A stretch of DNA of 64,000 bases. It comes from Schistosoma mansoni. Its lineage: Eukaryota > Platyhelminthes > Trematoda > Strigeidida > Schistosomatidae. Shown piece by piece: positions 47,418 to 58,150 of the stretch. Under the pieces are notes generated by a model. The model was not told the DNA's origin and ran no database searches. It was given only the letters and a program-made list of their open reading frames with translations. Numbering within the stretch: position 1 is the first letter of the stretch; each line of letters starts with the position of its first letter. The DNA lies in assembly GCF_000237925.1 (NCBI RefSeq), contig NC_031496.1:16312571-16376570 (forward strand), written 5' to 3'. A program made the translations under genes and the position numbers.

Positions 47418-47575
47418 GTTGAATTCACAAGCCCATCTAAGCTAGAGCACCATTTAAAACCTGGAAGCCGTGAACGTGGGTGCGCACTTCTGAGGAGTCC
47501 CATACTGGAAAGAAACGGTCGTCCAGTGCTTCCAGATTTTCAATGGTGGTCTAGCTTATATCCACTCCTGAACAA
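47418..47575 (+). mobile_element. Family B fold-back SINE (short)
   Basis: Left arm AGCTAGAGCACCATTTAAAA and CCTGGAAG is inverted relative to the right end CTTCCAGATTTTCAATGGTG, GTCTAGCTT. Between them lies a hammerhead (CTGAGGA, GAAAC, GTC; stem I with one mismatch). The tRNA-type promoter is missing. Confidence 0.7.
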
Positions 47576-47634
47576 AAAACGAATTAAACTTCACCACATT
47601 GCACAAGCTGGTGGCTATCAGGACTCAGAAGCTA

Positions 47635-47785
47635 ACTGGATAACGTGATGGTGTTTAAAGCGAACGGTACTGAGTCCAAGTCGCAGAGTGAAGATCGACT
47701 TGGAGATGCAGGTACAAACATCTAACGAGTCCTAAATAGGACGAAAAGTGATTCCTGGATTCCATTGCTAGCTAATATCCACCTC
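47635..47785 (+). mobile_element. Family A SINE with hammerhead remnant
   Basis: B-box-like GAGTCCAAGTC, then CTAACGA (47722-47728), perfect stem II GTCC/GGAC, and GAAA at 47743-47746. Tail CCTGGATTCCATTGCTAGCT. The conserved G of CTGANGA is A. Confidence 0.7.
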
Positions 47786-48256
47786 TGTTTAGGAAGATAG
47801 CAATGTTATTACAAATGCAAATAAAATCTGACCACTTGAGGTCGCAGCTTTATCTTTCAAAGTTCAGATTTTCAATTGCACTTTTGAAAAAAAACATGTT
47901 TAAACAGAAAATGAAACATTATTCAAACGAAATTTACAAATATACTCAGTGAAAGTTTCACAAGATCGTTGATTGAACGTTAAATTAAATTGAATTTTTT
48001 ATTCTTGAGTCGTAATGAACATTTTTAAACTAAATTCCAACTTTCAAAAAAGTGTTTAAATGTTATTTTCATTCAGCATTTCAGGATAACAAAATCTAAT
48101 CTCTGTATCACAATCCTAATATCTAAATTACATTCTCTCTGTAACATTTATTAGGCGTCATCAAACTGTACTACTTATGAGTAACTAAAACATAATTAAA
48201 CATTTCTATTAACTTTTACCCTGTCGGTCGGTACACGTTTCTCTGCTTCTTAAATA
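47786..48256. other. Region upstream of the H2A copy
   Basis: AT-rich, with no recognised promoter element. I see no other histone gene within the window, so this is not a histone cluster. Confidence 0.4.
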
Positions 48257-48550
48257 ATGAGTGGTCGCGATAGAGGTGGTAAGGTTCGAATCAAGGCAAA
48301 GACAAGGTCAGCACGCACCGGTTTTCAGTTCCCCGATGGTCGTGTACATCGCCTTCTACGTAAGGGGAATTATGCTGAACGTGTTGGTTCTGGTGCTCTA
48401 GTTTATCTGGCTGCAGTTCTCGAATACCTTGCTGCAGAAGTTTTGGAGTTAGCTGGTAATGCCACTCGAGACAACAAGAAGACTCGTATCATCCCGAGAC
48501 ACCCTATCGGTTTGATCAAAACCTTGTTTTCATATTACTGGTCAACGTAA
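48257..48550 (+). pseudogene. H2A: C-terminally truncated histone H2A copy
   Basis: A 97-codon frame starts [19 protein letters not shown] and continues with [40 protein letters not shown] and KKTRIIPRH, the H2A tail and histone-fold helices 1-2 with part of the next. After RIIPRH, homology stops and an unrelated 15-residue tail follows. Normal H2A is about 125-130 aa. The missing segment (LQLAIRNDEELNKLL... to the end) carries the C-terminal docking domain and half of the acidic patch. Several family-invariant positions differ (D for G/V, S for A, L for P). No stops occur before the break. AATAAA overlaps the stop (48549-48554). Most likely a decaying dispersed copy; a short divergent variant cannot be excluded. 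Confidence 0.8.
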
Positions 48551-48952
48551 TAAATATTCATCCAAACATTTCTTTCTTCTCGATTATATTCAGAAGTAAG
48601 CGCTCGAGACTAGTTTTAAGCACTTAAAACTGGAGATTGTAGCTTGAAGTTACTTTTATAAAATACTTGAAACAAGATATAGACAAAACAGAGCTTCATA
48701 ATTAAAGACTTTTATTATACAAAATAATGAAATCAATAATAATGTGACTAAAGTAATGATAGAAGAAAATAACGATAAGAAAAATAAAACAAATAATAGG
48801 ATGGTAATAAATATTATAAAAAAAAAAGAATTCTCTTGTAAACTTTGCCCAAATATGAGTTCGATCAGCAGCTTGTATTATCCACACATTGATAATTTGA
48901 TCTTGTCAGATAAACAATCTCTTTTCTTTTATTGAAAACAAACTTCAGTTTA
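48551..48952. other. Convergent 3' region between H2A copy and NHERF-like gene
   Basis: Includes minus-strand AATAAA at 48928-48933, about 20 nt past the NHERF-like stop, and a second copy near 48711-48716; these are candidate cleavage signals for that gene. Otherwise simple AT-rich DNA. Confidence 0.5.
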
Positions 48953-49345
48953 TTATAATTCATTTACTATTTTTGCACGTGCATTAAAACTTAGAAAATC
49001 TTTTTGTTGATTTCGTCGACGTCCTCCATTTACTGTGGATTTATTACTAATTACATCTAAATTGATATCATTTAAAATTGATCGATGATTATTATTCCGT
49101 GGAATAGACTTCTGAGATTCAATAGAAATAAAACTATTTTGAGTGGATAAAGCACCATTTATCTTATCATTTTTTGATTTATTACCATATGCTGGTGAAC
49201 TATTACTAATACTTGTCACTGAATTATTGTTTTGTGATAATGAAACCATAGATGATGGATAACTAGATGATTGAATAGTCATTTCGTCAATGGTTTCAAG
49301 TTTGATTTTCTCTGATTCACTTGATAATAAACCATCATCTGAAAT
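48953..49345 (-). CDS. NHERF-like PDZ protein, terminal exon C
   Basis: 393 nt, 130 residues plus stop. Starts ISDDGLLSSESEKIKLETID after a GATTTAG acceptor, continues as a Ser/Asn-rich disordered stretch, and ends GGRRRNQQKDFLSFNARAKI-VNEL. The last residues (F..xAR.KIVNEL) loosely resemble the ERM-binding tail of NHERF (DWxKKxELFSNL). That similarity is my inference. Linkage to exons A and B rests on splice phase, strand and order, not on a transcript. Could alternatively be the end of an unrelated gene. Confidence 0.6.
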   Translation of the reverse strand: MSDDGLLSSESEKIKLETIDEMTIQSSSYPSSMVSLSQNNNSVTSISNSSPAYGNKSKNDKINGALSTQNSFISIESQKSIPRNNNHRSILNDINLDVISNKSTVNGGRRRNQQKDFLSFNARAKIVNEL

Positions 49346-49983
49346 CTAAATCACAAAAAATGTGTTGTGATTTGTTGTATTTGAAAGTATTATTACAACT
49401 ATTAACTTAAAATTCATTTCTATCATGAACTACCATCAGTCTGAGAACTAAATAAAAGTAATAAGAACCAAACAATTTTTTCTACTCTTGTTTGACATTA
49501 CTCAACACAAAGCACTTCTGAACTTACATTTGATCGAATCCAAGATTACTGTTGTAATTGTTTATAAAGCAATTTCAATACAATAACTTAGAAGAATGAT
49601 GCTCATCAAGAGACCTAAAGGGTTCAATTTGATTAAATATTCGATTGTATGTATTTACTAGTGAAACGTTTCTACTTGAAACAAAACAACAGTTCAGTAA
49701 CCTTTAATTATCAGTTTTTCTTTAAGTGACATCATGATTTAGTGGAACAAACTTTACACTTTTATAAAGTCTACACAAAACCAACTGACAAAGCGATAAA
49801 AATCCTGTTTCAACTATTTTAGTCGAGTTCATTTAATGATACAGATGTTATCTAATTAATCAACTAAAGTTTTTTTCAATTATTTTTATCAAAACTTGTG
49901 GAAAAAAATTTCAACATTATAATAAAATTACAATAAAACTGAATAATTTATACGGAAGGAGATTTGTGGAGATTTCAATATTT

Positions 49984-50338
49984 TTCAAAGTTGAAATCAT
50001 GAGTCAATTGAAGCTAGACCACCATCGTAAACCTGGAAGAGTGGAGTTCAATCACGTCTGTTGTGAGATAACAACTCACTGAAGACAATTGGTGAATGGT
50101 CGCTCATAATTCGTGGATCGGTTGGAGTTAGACATTAACACCGTTGAATGCCGGCTCAGTGGTCTATCGGTTACGGGCTCTGGCGCGAGACTGGTAGGTC
50201 CTGGGTTCGAATCTTGCGAGTGCGGGATCGTGGATGCGCACTGCTGCGGAGTCCCATAATAGGATGAAACGGCCGTCCAGTGCTTCCAGGTTTTCGATGG
50301 TGGTCTAGCTTCAATTGACTCATGATTTCAACTTTGAA
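49984..50338 (+). mobile_element. Family B fold-back SINE, most complete copy
   Basis: Two inverted 56-nt arms (49984-50039 and 50283-50338) differ at one position by eye. They enclose a 110-bp body, an A box (GGCTCAGTGGTC, 50153-50164), a B box (GGTTCGAATC, 50204-50213) and a hammerhead (50238-50283). Confidence 0.82.
50238..50283 (+). ncRNA. Hammerhead ribozyme copy with one core change
   Basis: Stem I GCACTG/CAGTGC perfect, stem II GTCC/GGAT, GAAA and GTC present. The first box is CTGCGGA instead of CTGANGA, so it is predicted inactive. Confidence 0.75.
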
Positions 50339-51059
50339 GAATAATTTATTATTTCTATGGTGACATAATCAATTAGTTTGAATGAAACATCAATAACAAA
50401 TAGATTATACGCAAATCTTTCAAATAGATAATGATTATTAAAATAATCAATTCATTTAGTTTAAATAATCAATAAAATGTAGATAATAAATCAATATAAA
50501 TAAACCATGTTAATGAGTTTCAGTTGTAACTCAATGCATACATAACAAATTCATGAATTGAAATAATCATACAGAAAAGAAAAAAAGAGTCATTATTACT
50601 AATTACATATCAGATTTATTAAAACTGCTATCAGAAACCAGGTCGAAAGTGACAACCACATATATGTTTACTTAAAGTTTATTGAAAAAACGTTTGTATA
50701 CTACAATATCACTATACAGTGAATGAATAAATACAATGAAAACAGCAGTTGTATTTATATTTCGGCCTAAAAGACACATAAATAATAAATACTATTAATG
50801 TAACTTTCGTCCACCAACTTTTATTTATCCAGTAAAATATTATAGCAGAGTATAACGAATATCGTTCATGGTTCATTTGTAACAAGACCATAAACTGACC
50901 AATCCTGAGCATAGATTGACTAATGAAACTGTTAATCTTCACAAATTGAGATGACTTAGCTTTGCTGTCCACATAGAGAAAATTACTAACTTCAATGAAT
51001 GGTATTGATGGTCGATATAATAAGAAAGCAATTAAAACGTCTTTTAAACTGAACTGCTG

Positions 51060-51445
51060 TATTGAATCAATGGAACATTTATTTATTTACTTATTTATTT
51101 AAACACATAAATATTTGTAAAAGGGGGCACCAAATATATATGCTCCACACAAAACTCATTTGATTTGTGTGAGGGTTGTGATATTGCTCAGTTACCCAAA
51201 CTGAAGCAAGTGGTTTTCTTAGGGGGCCACACTCGGAGCCTTTGACCTAAAGGTCTAATCCACAAGGCAGTGGAGCATCGTGAGGAGATGCAGTCCCATG
51301 GTAGTCGGTGACCAATAAGTGGTTCATACGCCATTTGTTTCCTCAGGATACTGGAGTCCATGTGCTTTATTGGTTTGGAATCAGGGTTTTCCAACTCCCC
51401 TAGGTGAACTTTCCGTGTCCACCAACCCAGTTAGAGCGCCGGACA
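51060..51445 (-). mobile_element. Non-LTR 3' end with (AAAT)n tail
   Basis: On the minus strand a GC-richer segment (51140-51445) ends in a tandem AAAT-like tail (51075-51098), typical of RTE-clade LINEs. A 68-codon open frame (51188-51394) may be the C-terminal end of the element or chance. The segment is much more GC-rich than its surroundings. Family assignment to RTE is inference from the tail; similar decayed traces occur near 59040-59110 and 60730. Confidence 0.5.
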
Positions 51446-52871
51446 TTCGCTTTTCGTCCTCTCAATTTCATAAACAACATATATAGCTTTTGATTATTAA
51501 TATTATCCATGTAAAAAGTTTTGTTTGTTAAAATTAAGTCAGCAGAGTAAGAGAACGTTTGCGTAAAATGTTGTTTATCTCAAATAAGAAATAGGTTCGG
51601 TCACCTCGTCTATATGCTATTATGACACTGTGAAAATAAATGGAACGTATTTAGTTCACTTGTTTTTGACAGCTTTTGGGCTGCATACGTTTTGTACCAT
51701 AAATAAACATGAAACAAATCAAATAACTCAGAACCATATCGAATAATATTCGAAATACTATTCAACGCTGAAGAAAGTACCTTGCAAAACGATGTACAAA
51801 TTTCAGTGCTTCAATCCGATCACTCATTAACTTCAATTCAAATATAAAACACTAGGAAATTCAGTTAATAAAAGATATTCCGTGAATACTAACAAGATCT
51901 GATCAATACTCAAAATAAACAATATACATAGAGTAAGAGTTCTACATTTTCAATCCAAAAAGGATCAAACGATTAAATTCCATTACCATATGGATCATAT
52001 TCAGAAGACAAGGTCACTCAAACAACAGGCTAGTCACAAACTGAATGAGAAATACAAGGCTTGAGTACAATGATTATGAAGGTATAATCTTTCAAAAAAA
52101 TTAGAAAGAAAATGAATTTTCCAACAAAATTGAATTTATAAGTAATAACCTTTGTACATCGTAAGTGTGGTTAATTTACCAGTTGAGTGGATGGAGTACA
52201 CTTAGAAAAAACTTTTATGCATCAATAGTCCATTTATTAATCTATCGGCAATCCTCTAACAACACAGAAAAAATAAAAATAGATATAATTAGTGAAGAGC
52301 AAGCCAATAATGTTTAAGTTTGTCGAGTGTAAACATATAGGGTTTATTACTGGAAGTTCCAAAAAAATATCATATTGATTTTATCCAAGTACAGATTTAT
52401 GTATACAGTTTTGAATAGCAATCTTTATATGTGGCAGTCTTTGGAAAACTATCCGACTGCATAAGCTAAAATAGTTGGAGTGACATTTGTACTAATGGTT
52501 CAGTAGTTGGTAGTTCAATACTTTGAACAATCAGATAAAGTGAGGCAAATTATTTATTTTTGTATTTATGATGGTTTCTCTAAACCAGTTTACACGTAAG
52601 TTAGTTACAAATTAAAAAACTTTCATACCGCAAGGCATTCTGTTTATTTTACCAAATACATACAATTACTAGTAAAGTTGTTTTGTTACTAGCAGTGGAA
52701 ACCAGGAAGTACATTTTGCTCTATAAAAGACTGGTCACCAGATGCACATGCATGCCACTGATGATGTCCACACTGAGTTTCAAACCAAGAATATTTCATT
52801 TCAAAAGGCAACACGTTGTCCACTGAGTCATTAGGTGCAGAAAGTCACTAACTTGTTAAACGGATATAAAT

Positions 52872-53050
52872 TAGTTTTCATAGTTGAAATCATAAGTCAA
52901 TTGAATCTAGACCACCATGGAAAACCTGGAAGCACTGGTCCTATTGTGGGACTCCTCAGCATTGTGCATCCACGATCCCACTTCACGAGAATCGAACCCA
53001 GGACCCAGGTGATCTAGCTTTAATTGATTCATGATCTCAACTATTAAAAT
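52872..53050 (-). mobile_element. Family B fold-back SINE, hammerhead centre deleted
   Basis: Left arm TAGTTGAAATCATAAGTCAA and right arm TTGATTCATGATCTCAACTA are inverted copies about 45 nt long with scattered mismatches. Between them are SINE body pieces (CTGAGGAGTCC on minus, B-box GGTTCGATTC), but GAAA and the cleavage site are lost. Confidence 0.7.
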
Positions 53051-53836
53051 TACTATAATATCCACAAAACCCCTTCAGATATTTGATGTTAAAGACTGCA
53101 AACCATCAGTTACCATTAACATATATACATCTTGAGAAGATTACTTTAATATTGCTTATTATTATCAAGATATCGTATAATCTAATTGTGATTAGCAATA
53201 AAACACCAAACGGCAGTTGCATTTTATATAGTACTTCAGAATGGTTACATTAGAAATGCTAATGAAACAACTGAATCGTTACTCTTGTCAATGGATTGAA
53301 GATATACAAAATATAATTTAATTAAACTTTATTAAAATAAATACAATGAATATTTATTTATGGATAAGAAGCAATTTGATAGAATATGGTTTACATTATT
53401 TCTCTCTAATATCTTTTACAAAAATAAAGCCTACACAAATGAGTTTCACCAATTAACAAGATATGAAAATGATATATATAAATATACTGACTGAGTTGAT
53501 TGTTTCATATATAAGGTTACCTATACTTGCATAATTTACTTAATTAAGATATTTATCAGAATAACTATACTAACTGTTATGTATAACTAACAAACAATAA
53601 CAATGAAATAGTAAATAATTCATATATTCTAATGATAAGGTATAATGTACAACTTGATTCTCCTAACTTATACTTGATGGTAATTTATATGAATAATATA
53701 TTAAGGTTATTTACAATAAGTTTATATCTTTTTCTATCTATGTTGTTTTCAGTTGTTCATTTACATTTTTACTCGATGCATTAATCGACTAATTAGTAAA
53801 GAAAGGTGTTATTGATTGGAGATTATATATATATAT

Positions 53837-53944
53837 GTAGCTCCTCCGGGGGCTACTGCCGGTCCGAAGACCGGATAAAGGAGGAAGGTTAGACATGGGG
53901 TTAGCGACCCCATCCCTTAGAAAACTAACTCGCTAAAAGAAAAG
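53837..53944 (+). mobile_element. RTE/SR2 5'-UTR-only fragment inside an (AT)n tract
   Basis: A GC-rich island (GTAGCTCCTCCGGGGGCTAC, then GGGGTTAGCGACCCCATC) is related to the 5' UTR of the SR2-like copy at 21410. It is flanked on both sides by AT dinucleotide repeats. Only the extreme 5' part is present. Confidence 0.6.
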
Positions 53945-55529
53945 AATATATATATATATATATACGACAAGATGAATGTAACACATCAAAATAAGTAAAT
54001 ATGGCGAATATCTTGGAAAATCTTTGACCAAAAAGAAGAAAAATACAAGATTTTTCATTTTATTGAAAAGATACAATATTTTTAATTTAGAAATAAAAGG
54101 TAATTGTTTCTACGTGATACAATAAAAAATTAATTTGAAAAAGACTGTTAAGTCTACAGGAGACAAACATAAACATGAAATCTAACATAAATATGCATTA
54201 ATCTAAGTTGTCATATTTCATATAAGTACAAGAAAAGTAAATAAAATAATAACATCAATCATAAAGACAAGTAAATAATCAAAACAAAGAAAAATAAAGA
54301 TCTCACACGTAGTAAGTGAAAAGAAAAAGGTAAAAAAAAGTACGAAAAACGTTTGTTTAGAGTCTACAAAAATAAATAAACAATCAATGTATGTACTTTA
54401 CTACTACAATATATGATTTGCATCATTCAAAGACATTTAAATACGGATATTTATTTCACAAACTATCATCAATAAGTCTGTGATTCACGAGATGACTTAA
54501 ACTGAAATTCAGTGACTCCTACTACATGTTGGTGTGATAACTCTTATTTTTTTATTCCGGTGTTATCCAGCATAGCGTGCCAAATTAATTAGAGAATGGG
54601 TATGTACAACAGATGTCTCAATTACTTCAGTTGGTGGAAATATACTATTTCACCAACCAATTTGAGCATTGATAACCTATGCATAAATTCACTATCACTT
54701 ACCTGATGGTTCCATCTGAATATTGAGACGAAACTTATGACCAAATAGTATGAAACATACTATTTACTCTTTTTAGCATAGGCTGTTTTACACATTCATA
54801 AACCCATAACTGTCTACAATCATTATGGATCAACCACTTGTTCAATGCATTCAAATTTCTTTGTTGACCGAAACATTTAAAATCATATATCATTGTTTTT
54901 TATCATTATTCTATATGATGTTGACTTAGTGGTTGATGACTAAAGTTTTATGCTCCTACAGTCTCGTTTTCATCCTTGCATTGACAGAACAGTCTTACAA
55001 CGTTGTAATAAGTAGCAGGTAGAAAGAAGCATGTCGCAATCATAGTAAATAGTCATGTCAGGAGCAGAAATTAAATTTTAAATCAAATTACAACCTTCAC
55101 AAATCAGTTTGCATAAAGTCGTTTTACAGTTTCATTATTTCACATGTATTGGTAGTCATCAATAAGGATTAAAGTGAGAGGTTAACGACTGTTACGTAAC
55201 TCACTAAGCAGAAATCAAAAATTTGCTGAGTGCAAAAAATGGAATTATATTGTCAGGAGATAGACATTTCTTCATAATAAAATCATTCCTATCTAACGTA
55301 TTTCAGTCTTGGTCTTATCTACAATTTACTCAACATAATAAAAAGTATTAGTGTTCAGCAACTCAAAAACATGATACTAGAAAACGAAATAATTAATATC
55401 TTGTCCTATTTTATATTTTATTCCATCCTCTGTCCTCAAGAGCAAGAAGAATATGCACGAAAGACACAATTGATGATAAACTAAATATAATCCAACAATT
55501 CTTGAGAATCGTTTTTCACCCAAGTTCAT

Positions 55530-58150
55530 GAACAAAAATCTAAGATCAAGACGTCAAGTTGAAAGAACCTCACGGTTCTGAAGAAGGTTCATTCTTAAAT
55601 ATCGAATTTAATGGAGACATACAGTAGCTAAGATATTCAAAAACAAACTATCTAGAGCCTTGAAAAAGACTTTATTCGGCTGATTTAGGTAGAGTCTTGT
55701 TCTCTGACCTGAATGGTTTGGTTGTGGAGGTTTCGTTATTCTTCTGAACAGCATCATCAACAAAAACTTCATGTAGAAATGAAGTGTTCGGATTTGTTCA
55801 TACATTACTCAAAGCTTGTCCTATCGGCCTCGATCTTGATTGTTGACTTCTAACCTGTCATCGTCTACCTCCTTATTTTGTTTGTATCTTTTTTCGATTT
55901 GATTTTTGGTCCTATATTTATCCATGGTTTTTCTGATTGGCTGATAGGTTGGATCGATTTCGACGTGTTTCTTGATTGTTGATTGTCCTGAGTGCCAAGC
56001 TTCTAAGAATTCTCTGGTACTTTTAGAATTCGCTCTATCAAAGGTCTCAAACTTTTTTCAGTCTAATGCGTGTCCTAAAGTTGTCCACATGTATTGATAT
56101 AAGCGAAGATATGTCATGGTGTTTGACCGCTAACTGATGCTCATGAAGGTGATTTTTTTCGTAATCGGAACGGTTTATTTTGTAGATGATGTTCGGCTTT
56201 TATTCTTTTGTCATTTTCTCCTTTAATTTGCATAAGACAGATTGAGATGATTTTACTGTTTTCTATACTACGCCCATTCGAAAAGGCTTCAATAATCCTT
56301 CAGTAATGCCTGATGTGTCTTTTATATATACTAGGGTGATTCATTTGTTCGTTCCTATACTTGGTTCTGTTTCTGCTTATGAGTAGGGTTGACATTTTTT
56401 GATGAAGTTGGATTGATAGAAGTTCTTTTGAAGAATGGCCATTAGATATTCTTCTTTATTCTTCCGCGCTGTAAGTTTGCTTCAGTATGTCCTCACCCTC
56501 TTGAATAAAGTTTGTATGCAGTTGATTTTGTGAATTCTTGTGTTGTTGCCTTTGTAACTGAGAATTTGATCTGTGCAGGTAGGCTTCCGATAAACTTGAG
56601 TCCCCAGTTGTCCTGTGTTGGTTCTGGTGATTAGTACATGCATGAATGATAGTTAGATGTTCGACTCATTTTCCATTGTGAATTTTGTGTCATCGAATTT
56701 GTTGATCAGATTGTGGGTGTTTTTCAGCTCGTCCTTTTTGGTGGTGACGAATGTGTCGTCCATAAGCGAATCCACATTTTTATCTTGATCACTATTAAGA
56801 TCAAGGTTTCGAGTATCTGCCTCAATGGTTTTGCAATTAGTTTCGATATCAGGGATCCCATCGTTGTTCTCATCGTTTACTCGTAGATTTTATTGTTGAA
56901 TAGAAAGTATGTTAGCGAGCGAAAATCGATGAGTTCTAGTAAACTTTGCCTTTGAAGCCTAGAGTACTTTGAGAGATTTATGTCTTTTGCGAGGAACAGA
57001 GATAGAATCCCCTTTGCTTAGCTTAGTCCAACTGAGGTGAATAAGACTGTTACACCAAACGATATCATTAATTCGTTAGTGATCTGAATCTCCTTAACCT
57101 TAACAAGGACTTTTGTTGGAGATTCGACGGAGTGATTGGATGAATCCAATAAATGTTTCCACATTCTTGAAATTTCTCTCTATAAATTGTATGTTGGGGT
57201 TTCGGAAAGTGATATAGTTGGATAGTTGGTTTGTGTATTTTTGGGATACACTAAAACCAAGGGAGTACTGATCCATAGAGTTTCGTTCTCTGGTGGTCTT
57301 GCTTTGATTTTTATCCTGCTCTGACAAGTTTGTTTAAAGTCCTCAAGAATTTGTTGTCTAACCTTTCAATTGGATTTGTGTCTATTGATCTACATACGCT
57401 TTTATCTTCAAGTAACTTCTCGCTTTTCCTGATATATTCTCCACTGTCCATAGTTACTTGTATTGCATCCTTTGTCTTCTGGAACTATGATAATATCTTC
57501 TCTAGTTCTGAGTTTCTTTAAAGCATTTTGTTGTGGTTCGGTCAGTTGGGTATTGTCTTTCTTCTGTCGAGTTAGCGGTACTAATATTTGTCTTAATTCT
57601 TGTTGAGTTTCTTTATTTTTGTGTGATTACTCCAATACAGAGAAGAATTTTAGTTTTGAAGCGTCACTTGTGTCGTAGTCTAATCCTATTTGGAGCAAGT
57701 GTTCTCCTATGTTCTTCAGAGTTTCTTTTGAAAGGTTGACCACGCAGTGCTTTCTTCTGTAAGTGGTTTTCAAATTCCGAGTGGTTTTTTCTTGAGAGTG
57801 TTTCTTTTTGTTTTCCCTATTGCCTGCTTGATATTCTGACCGCTGTTGTCGAGATTTTCAAACTTTCTGATGCGAGTATCCTCTCTAGCTTACTTTTTTG
57901 GTCATTTATGATGTGTTGGTTATTGTGAATCATGTAGTGTGCATCAATTATCATAAATTGTACCATTTGACTTACAGTTTGCTCAGCTGTTCTCCATCCA
58001 ATTGGTGGTCTGTATCTTACACTTATTGGCAGAACAAGATGATGAAGACACTCATGGAAAAGTATAGTTGTTATCGAGTAGAAGTCTGCCTTTTGGAGAA
58101 ATTCCTCCGTTCCCGAACAACAAGGAACGTGCTACACTAATACGATTTCG
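55530..58150 (-). mobile_element. Penelope-like element, broken fossil
   Basis: Read on the minus strand, separate pieces of a Penelope-type reverse transcriptase and its trailing endonuclease region appear in order. They are an upstream block near 57480 (IIIVPEDKG), a block near 57200 (SQKYTNQLSNYITFRNPNIQ), the RT block near 56900 (TYFLFNNKIYE...MGSLISKLIA), a DDTFVTTKKDEL motif near 56750, and an endonuclease-end block near 56000 (REFLEAWHSGQSTIKKHVEI). It has multiple breaks and is clearly old. It lies in sense with the NHERF-like gene's intron. Confidence 0.78.

Noticed and set aside
51188-51394. 68-codon minus-strand frame as a host gene
   Set aside because: It lies wholly within a repeat-like segment with a tandem AAAT tail; more likely part of a LINE 3' end.
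55608-58140. Several short open frames on both strands (57330, 57533, 57898, 57100)
   Set aside because: They lie inside the Penelope-like fossil or are its antisense shadows; not separate genes.
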